From an uncultured Porphyromonas sp. (GTDB taxonomy: Bacteria; Bacteroidota; Bacteroidia; Bacteroidales; Porphyromonadaceae): a stretch of 11,501 nucleotides of DNA. How positions within the stretch are numbered: the stretch's first letter is position 1; each line of letters opens with the position of its first letter. The stretch is from the NCBI RefSeq assembly GCF_934359325.1, contig NZ_CAKRLH010000039.1:1-11501 (forward strand), in the 5' to 3' direction. This document shows, piece by piece, positions 8,234-11,501 of this stretch. A program made the translations under genes and the position numbers. The notes under the pieces were generated by a model that did not search any database, had not been told where the DNA came from, and saw only the letters and a list, made by a program, of their open reading frames with translations.

Positions 8234-8557
8234 ATGGCATTTGAATTTACAGACGCTAACTTTGACGAGCACCTGAAGTCAGGTAAGGCAATGGTCGTAG
8301 ACCTCTGGGCGCAGTGGTGCGGGCCCTGCCGCATGATATCCCCGATGATCGAGGAGTTTGCCGAGCAGTACGACGCCGAGCAGGTCCTCATCGGTAAGAT
8401 GGACGTGGACGCCAATACCGAGATCCCCACACGCTACGGCGTGATCAGCATCCCCACCATCCTCTTCATCAAGGACGGTGAGGTGGTGGAGCGCAAGGTA
8501 GGCGCTCAGCCTAAGGACAAGCTCAAGGAGGCTATCGACGCTCTCATAAGCAAGTAA
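8234..8557 (+). CDS. trxA: Thioredoxin
   Basis: This is a 107-residue cytoplasmic thioredoxin that reduces protein disulfides and is recycled by thioredoxin reductase. The redox site WCGPC has its cysteines at 29 and 32. The buried aspartate sits in VVDLWA (D23) and the cis-proline in SIPTI (P74). Length and fold landmarks match classical TrxA; there is no signal peptide. It lies 63 bp after dnaE in the same orientation. The gap is AT-rich, with no clean TAnnTTTG box and no terminator, so it may be read through from dnaE, have its own weak promoter, or both. Strong hairpins follow its stop and end the unit. The dnaE-trx adjacency matches what I remember of Porphyromonas gingivalis. Confidence 0.97.
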   Translation: MAFEFTDANFDEHLKSGKAMVVDLWAQWCGPCRMISPMIEEFAEQYDAEQVLIGKMDVDANTEIPTRYGVISIPTILFIKDGEVVERKVGAQPKDKLKEAIDALISK

Positions 8558-8569
8558 GCTGCACAAGTC

Positions 8570-8591
8570 AGCCCTCTCTCCTAGGAGGGCT
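8570..8591. terminator. Hairpin just after trxA
   Basis: AGCCCTC at 8570-8576 pairs perfectly with GAGGGCT at 8585-8591 around an 8-base loop, starting 12 bases after the trxA stop. It lacks a T-run. It is either the first part of a two-hairpin terminator or protects the 3' end of the mRNA. Confidence 0.55.
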
Positions 8592-8603
8592 CACCACACT
8601 CAA

Positions 8604-8640
8604 GGGTCATCGGGACACTGGTCTCGGTGACCCTCTTATT
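8604..8640 (+). terminator. Main terminator of the trxA transcript
   Basis: A 12-bp stem forms between 8604-8615 and 8622-8633 (outer part GGGTCA/TGACCC, two G-T pairs further in) with the loop CACTGG. The T-rich TCTTATT follows. This is the strongest intrinsic terminator on the + strand in the window. Confidence 0.75.
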
Positions 8641-8661
8641 GTATGACGGGCAGGTCATACA
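8640..8661. repeat. Third consecutive hairpin
   Basis: TGTATGAC at 8640-8647 pairs perfectly with GTCATACA at 8654-8661 around GGGCAG. It begins where the trxA terminator tail ends and stops just before the MITE-like element. Its role is unknown. Confidence 0.55.
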
Positions 8662-8668
8662 TCTGTGG

Positions 8669-8841
8669 AGACCTTTGCATAATACCCCATCTGCGGCGTC
8701 ACTTTCGAGATTCGGGCTTTGTCATGTGCGTAAGCACACTCCCTTCGCCCTCACTCTCAGCTCCTTGCATCTGGAGTATTCTGCAAAGTCTCTGCCGAAA
8801 AAGCTGTGCTTTTTCGGCGAAAGACCATTTTGCAAAGGTCT
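8669..8841. mobile_element. MITE-like element (candidate, 173 bp, no gene)
   Basis: The ends are a perfect 11-bp inverted repeat, AGACCTTTGCA at 8669-8679 and TGCAAAGGTCT at 8831-8841. The flanks are near-identical heptamers, TCTGTGG (8662-8668) and TCTATGG (8842-8848), which could be an ageing target-site duplication. A third copy of the terminus lies inside, inverted, at 8766-8792; it matches the left end over about 27 bases with a few mismatches and one gap. Next to it is a perfect 11-bp hairpin. No transposase is encoded, so movement would need an enzyme from elsewhere. Termini with GACCTTTGCA remind me of IS5-like elements and small repeats in Bacteroidota; that is memory only. It could instead be a decayed end of a larger insertion sequence or a nested pair of such elements. 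Confidence 0.5.
8794..8818. repeat. Perfect hairpin inside the MITE-like element
   Basis: GCCGAAAAAGC (8794-8804) and GCTTTTTCGGC (8808-8818) are perfect inverted repeats around TGT. The stem starts two bases after the internal terminus copy. It could act as a barrier to transcription entering the element, or be part of its transposition signal. Confidence 0.7.
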
Positions 8842-9060
8842 TCTATGGTCGAAGTCCAAATGCGCAACGGACCCCATAGTGACTTGCAAGCATCAAGGGG
8901 TCACCCTTGGCATTGAAGAAGCATAAGCGAACTCTCGTGCCTGACGGACAGAAACCAAGGACAACGCTCGAGGGACTCTCAGTCGAGATGTGAGCAACGA
9001 GGGAGCGGAGTGGAATGCAGACATAGACTTGGAGAAGTTCTTCTCACAGATATGCTTTTG
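8842..9060. other. Non-coding stretch, no recognised gene
   Basis: No convincing coding sequence or known RNA is seen here. Short pairings exist: CAAGGG/CCCTTG at 8894-8899 and 8904-8909, CTCGA/TCGAG at 8967-8971 and 8983-8987 enclosing GACT/AGTC, and GAGAA/TTCTC at 9032-9036 and 9041-9045. A 63-codon frame on the - strand (8893-9084) starts inside the palindrome to its right and has no recognisable domain. The text looks like dispersed repeat or relic of a mobile element, but I cannot show that from one copy. Confidence 0.4.
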
Positions 9061-9121
9061 ACTAAACCCGGTAATAGACTTCACTATTACCGGGTTTAGT
9101 GATCACTAATACCGGTAATAG
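9061..9121. repeat. Three 17-bp repeats forming alternative palindromes
   Basis: Copy A (ACTAAACCCGGTAATAG, 9061-9077) and copy B (9084-9100) are perfect inverted repeats separated by ACTTCA. Copy C (ACTAATACCGGTAATAG, 9105-9121) is in the same direction as A with two differences, and lies four bases (GATC) from B. B can therefore pair with A or with C but not both, and the B-C junction AGTGATCACT is itself a perfect palindrome. There is no T-run on either side, so a simple terminator is not the best explanation. A protein-binding site, a recombination site or a REP-type palindrome are alternatives. Confidence 0.8.
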
Positions 9122-9229
9122 ATATTTCCCTGACTCTGGGGGGGATTCCTGGTGGAGATGCTCGGTCGGCCCATGGACTCTTGTCGCAATAATGTAGAGC
9201 TGCGGGATGAAGCCTTATATATGCAAGGA
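9122..9229. other. Short intergenic stretch with a G7 run
   Basis: This 108-base segment lies between the triple repeat and the lipoprotein terminator. It contains seven consecutive G residues at 9138-9144 and nothing else I recognise. The G-run is outside any gene, so phase variation of a coding frame is not supported. Confidence 0.4.
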
Positions 9230-9274
9230 CAAGAGAGAGGGACACATCCTGCTCGGATGCATCCCTCTCTCTTG
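9230..9274 (-). terminator. Terminator of the lipoprotein gene
   Basis: CAAGAGAGAGGGA (9230-9242) and TCCCTCTCTCTTG (9262-9274) form a perfect 13-bp stem. An inner CATCC/GGATG stem (9245-9249, 9255-9259) is stacked beyond a two-by-two internal loop. It lies 27 bases beyond the stop of the leftward lipoprotein gene. The T-run after it on the - strand is weak. It may also stop any rightward transcripts, because it is nearly symmetric. Confidence 0.7.
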
Positions 9275-9301
9275 CTTGGTTACTCGACCGAGGTCAGTGG
9301 A

Positions 9302-9817
9302 TTACTCCATGGTCTCGGCGATCTCAGACTTCTTGACGAGAGTGTAAGCCTTTACGTCCTCGGGGAGGGTGCCATCGGCATTGACGACGATCAGATTGCC
9401 CTCCTCATCCTTCTGCATGCGGATGAAGGGAGTAGCTGCAGTCTCCTCATTGATCTGGCTCATCAGGACGATGATGCCATTCTCATCGATGGTGAAAGTA
9501 CCATTGTCGTGGAACTTCTGCTCACCATCGCTGACGAGAGCCTGGTCGTAGGTGTAGCCACCCTCGGGGGTTACTACAAATACGGTACGAAGACCGGAGG
9601 CGTCTGCTGCGGGCAGCTCACCCTCGTAGGTACCGACATAGGGTGCAGCCACGGCGGCACGTACAGCGGCGATAGAGTCCTGACGGGCTACCTCAGCCAG
9701 AGAGTCAGCCTTGGCCTGAGCCATAGCCTCGTCCTCCTTGCTCTGCTTACCATCGCATGCAGCCAGACCAAGTCCGAGTGCCAGTGCGATCGATGCGATT
9801 GCGAAAATCTTCTTCAT
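9302..9817 (-). CDS. NlpE-like lipoprotein lacking the CXXC motif
   Basis: This is a 171-residue predicted lipoprotein. MKKIFAIASIALALGLG leads to a lipobox LAAC with the lipidated cysteine at 21. An alanine-rich, charged, probably helical linker follows (about 22-58), then one small beta-rich domain. The domain start, GTYEGELPAADASGLRTVF (62-80), lines up with the NlpE N-terminal pattern Y-x-G-x-LP-CADC-x-G-I-x-T. Here the two cysteines are replaced by alanines (AADA), so the copper-linked CXXC of E. coli NlpE is absent. The role is unknown; a periplasmic or outer-membrane envelope protein is the safest call. The start is the ATG at 9817, because the 25 extra in-frame codons upstream would bury the signal peptide. 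The gene has its own -7 box upstream and its own terminator, so it is separate from menA 150 bp before it. Confidence 0.82.
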   Translation of the reverse strand: MKKIFAIASIALALGLGLAACDGKQSKEDEAMAQAKADSLAEVARQDSIAAVRAAVAAPYVGTYEGELPAADASGLRTVFVVTPEGGYTYDQALVSDGEQKFHDNGTFTIDENGIIVLMSQINEETAATPFIRMQKDEEGNLIVVNADGTLPEDVKAYTLVKKSEIAETME

Positions 9818-9900
9818 GATATAACTACTTGATGATAGTGATAAAATCTTGTTCTTGTCGATTCGACAGCCGTTAGTCGACCAGCGAACCAATTATTGTG

Positions 9901-9908
9901 CAAAGGTA
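9901..9908 (-). promoter_or_regulatory. Bacteroidota -7 promoter box of the lipoprotein gene
   Basis: On the - strand the site reads TACCTTTG, a perfect match to TAnnTTTG, and is followed by CACAATA. It lies 83 bases upstream of the lipoprotein ATG, leaving a leader of roughly 75 bases. That leader contains a small inverted repeat, GTCGA-T-TCGAC, at 9858-9868. No convincing -33 TTTG is seen upstream. Confidence 0.6.
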
Positions 9909-9967
9909 AGCAATGATTTTGAATTACGTATAAGAATCGACCAGAACTTTTACTTTTCCCCCAAATA

Positions 9968-10852
9968 TCACAGTATCTGGAGGATAAGAAGGAGAATGCC
10001 GATCACCAGGGAGACGATGTTGGTGTACTTAAGGAGCTTATTGAGCTCCGGTCCGTGACAGCGGTAGATGTAGACGGTGAGTACAGCGACGAGTGGGGCT
10101 ATCGCCAGTACAGCGGCGGTCAGTCCCGGGCTCCGGGTGGCGAGGTAGATCCCGGCGGTGAGGAGTATCACCGTCAGAATGCTATTCAGGAGGTACATTG
10201 TGGGGCCGAAGCGCTCGCCCATACGGACGATGATCGTCTGCTTCCCGCTCTCCTTGTCCTCGGCGTAGTCCCGGTAGTTATTACAGACGAGTATATTGTC
10301 CTCCCAGATCCCAATGCCGACCGACAGGAGGAGGAGGTAGAGCGGCGGGGTGCCTCCGATGGCTCCGTAGGTGGCGATGATCGGGGTCATCCCGTAGAAG
10401 AGCACCACCGCCACGTCTCCCAGCCCATGGGTGGAGAGGGGATAGGGCCCGTAGGAGTAGGCATAGACGCCGATCAGCACCAGCAGACCCACGGCGATGA
10501 GCCACCACGCTCCCGTCAGCAGCACAGCCACGATGCCGGAGAGGATGGTGATCCCTGTGGAGATCAGCATGGCGGTCAGCATTTCGCGTGGGGTCACTTC
10601 GCCGGTCACCAGCACACGCCGAAATCCAACTCTCTTTGCCGTGTCCTTTTCCCCCTTATAATCGAAGTAGTCGTTGGCAAAGTTGCTGGTGATCTGCGCT
10701 GTTAGGGCGACAAGTAGGGCGCAGAGGTATGGCCAGAAGTCGAATACTCCCTCAGCGATCAGTGCTCCCAGCACCACCAGCATCGGTGCAATGGATGCCC
10801 CTAAGGTGTGAGGTCGGGTGGCGTAGACCCAGGTGCCAAGGCGGTTACTCAT
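9968..10852 (-). CDS. menA: 1,4-dihydroxy-2-naphthoate polyprenyltransferase
   Basis: MenA attaches the polyprenyl tail to 1,4-dihydroxy-2-naphthoate, the membrane-bound step of menaquinone synthesis. The 294-residue protein is almost entirely membrane segments and belongs to the UbiA superfamily. The first aspartate-rich motif is NDYFDYKGEKD at 60-70 (D61, D64, D70). The second is NNYRDYAEDKESGK at 191-204 (D195, D199), followed by TIIVRMG. The pair binds the prenyl diphosphate through magnesium. YGPYPLSTHGLGDVAVVLFYG (134-154, read in two parts: YGPYPLSTHG and LGDVAVVLFYG) is typical of MenA. The start overlaps the end of the aspartokinase gene by eight bases (ATGAGTAA), which suggests translational coupling. 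No other men genes are in view. Menaquinone is the usual quinone of Bacteroidota, so the gene fits the host. Confidence 0.95.
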   Translation of the reverse strand: MSNRLGTWVYATRPHTLGASIAPMLVVLGALIAEGVFDFWPYLCALLVALTAQITSNFANDYFDYKGEKDTAKRVGFRRVLVTGEVTPREMLTAMLISTGITILSGIVAVLLTGAWWLIAVGLLVLIGVYAYSYGPYPLSTHGLGDVAVVLFYGMTPIIATYGAIGGTPPLYLLLLSVGIGIWEDNILVCNNYRDYAEDKESGKQTIIVRMGERFGPTMYLLNSILTVILLTAGIYLATRSPGLTAAVLAIAPLVAVLTVYIYRCHGPELNKLLKYTNIVSLVIGILLLILQIL

Positions 10853-11501
10853 CCTCCGGCTCCATGAAGAGGTGCTTGTGGAGCTGATTCATCGCCAGTT
10901 CCTTATCCTCCGCCCGCACCACTACCGAGACGTTGTGGTCCGACCCACCGAAGGAGATCATCCGTACCGGCAGGTCCTTTACCGCCTCGATGACGCGGGA
11001 CTCGAAGCCGACGTTCTTCCAATTGAGATCGCCTGCGATACATAGGATCGTCATAGGGGCGTCGAGGGTGACGGTGCTGAAGCGCCGGAGATTGGCGAGG
11101 ATGTCCTCCAGTCGGTCTGTGTCGGTGATGCTGACGGAAACTGATACCTCGCTGGTGGTGACCATATCAATCGGTGTCCGATTTGCCTCAAAGACCTCGA
11201 AGATCTTGCGTAGAAAGCCATACGAGAGCAGAAGTCTCGTGCTGCGGATCCTAAGCACGGTGACGCCGTCCTTGGCGGCTATCGCCTTGAGTGCTCCCTC
11301 GTCCATGCGGTTGGAGATCAGCGTCCCTTTTGCCTGAGGATCCATAGTGCTGAGTAGCTTCACCGGCACATTTGCCATTTTCGCAGGGATAATGCAGGAG
11401 GGGTGGAGGATCTTCGCACCGAAGTAGGCCAGCTCCGATGCCTCGTCGTAGTGGAGTGTCCTCACCGGTCGGGTGTGCTCCACGACACGCGGGTCGTTAT
11501 T
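10845..11501 (-). CDS. lysC: Aspartate kinase, C-terminal part (cut by right edge)
   Basis: Aspartate kinase phosphorylates aspartate, the first step towards lysine, threonine, methionine and diaminopimelate. The last 218 residues are present and the frame stays open to the window edge. The partial begins NNDPRVVEHTRPVRTL, the family's conserved (T/N)-DPR stretch, then YDEASELAYFGAKILHP and LLSTMDPQAKGTLIS, all near the end of the kinase domain. Two ACT-type regulatory domains follow; VTVLRIRSTRLLLSYGFL opens the first, and ISFGGSDHNVSVVVR lies in the second. The protein ends with MEPEDE right after the second ACT domain, so it is a monofunctional kinase and not a kinase-homoserine dehydrogenase fusion. 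ACT domains imply feedback control by an amino acid, probably lysine. The GTG at 11481-11483 is an internal valine and not the start. The true start lies outside the window. The lysC symbol is by family resemblance. Confidence 0.93.
   Translation of the reverse strand, partial: NNDPRVVEHTRPVRTLHYDEASELAYFGAKILHPSCIIPAKMANVPVKLLSTMDPQAKGTLISNRMDEGALKAIAAKDGVTVLRIRSTRLLLSYGFLRKIFEVFEANRTPIDMVTTSEVSVSVSITDTDRLEDILANLRRFSTVTLDAPMTILCIAGDLNWKNVGFESRVIEAVKDLPVRMISFGGSDHNVSVVVRAEDKELAMNQLHKHLFMEPEDE

Noticed and set aside
8627..8926. 99-codon open frame on the + strand
   Set aside because: It starts inside the trxA terminator, runs through the repeat element, and its translation has no recognisable domain.
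8893..9084. 63-codon open frame on the - strand
   Set aside because: It begins within the 17-bp palindrome, has no domain and no promoter. It may be a relic, but I cannot support a gene.
9061..9121. Start of a CRISPR array
   Set aside because: There are only three copies, one inverted, with 4-6 base spacers and no cas genes nearby.
9138..9144. G7 tract as a phase-variable switch
   Set aside because: It is not inside a gene or between promoter elements that I can identify.
9152..9832. 226-codon open frame on the + strand opposite the lipoprotein
   Set aside because: It runs through the lipoprotein terminator hairpin, while the opposite strand has a clear signal peptide, lipobox, promoter and terminator.
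10055..10705. 216-codon open frame on the + strand opposite menA
   Set aside because: MenA on the - strand carries both aspartate motifs and membrane segments; the + frame is charged low-complexity shadow.

Overview
The window looks like ordinary chromosome from a fairly GC-rich member of the Bacteroidota, most likely Porphyromonas or a close relative. Three things point there: perfect matches to the Bacteroidota -7 promoter box (TAnnTTTG) in front of two genes, the absence of clear Shine-Dalgarno sequences at most starts, and the order ligA / dnaE / trxA with dnaE directly before a thioredoxin. I recall the dnaE-trx pairing from Porphyromonas gingivalis; that is memory, not a search. The genus is an inference.

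Left part, + strand (1-8640). The window opens inside the 3' end of rnpB, the RNase P RNA, which is followed by a YihY/BrkB-family membrane protein. A terminator-like hairpin and a -7 promoter box then introduce a run of genes: a membrane-anchored SIMPL (DUF541) protein, ligA (NAD-dependent DNA ligase, overlapping the previous stop by one base) and dnaE (replicative DNA polymerase III alpha, 9 bp after ligA). trxA (thioredoxin) follows after a 63-bp AT-rich gap. The block ends in strong hairpin terminators. ligA and dnaE both serve chromosome replication: DnaE synthesises the strands and LigA seals Okazaki fragments.

Middle part (8558-9301). About 740 bases hold no convincing gene but are dense in structure. 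There are three consecutive hairpins after trxA; a 173-bp MITE-like element with 11-bp perfect terminal inverted repeats, an internal third copy of the terminus and an 11-bp perfect internal hairpin; a 220-bp stretch with no recognised gene; and a triplet of 17-bp repeats, two of which form a perfect palindrome. A long hairpin follows, placed to terminate the leftward lipoprotein gene.

Right part, - strand (9302-11501). Reading leftwards from the right edge are the C-terminal part of a monofunctional aspartokinase (lysC-like, cut by the window), menA (prenyltransferase of menaquinone synthesis, overlapping the kinase by 8 bp), and a separately promoted small lipoprotein. The lipoprotein resembles the NlpE N-terminal domain but lacks that family's CXXC cysteines.

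Most of the window is housekeeping. I see no defence system, CRISPR array, phage module or clear novel multi-gene system. The most interesting unexplained sequence is the repeat-rich middle part.
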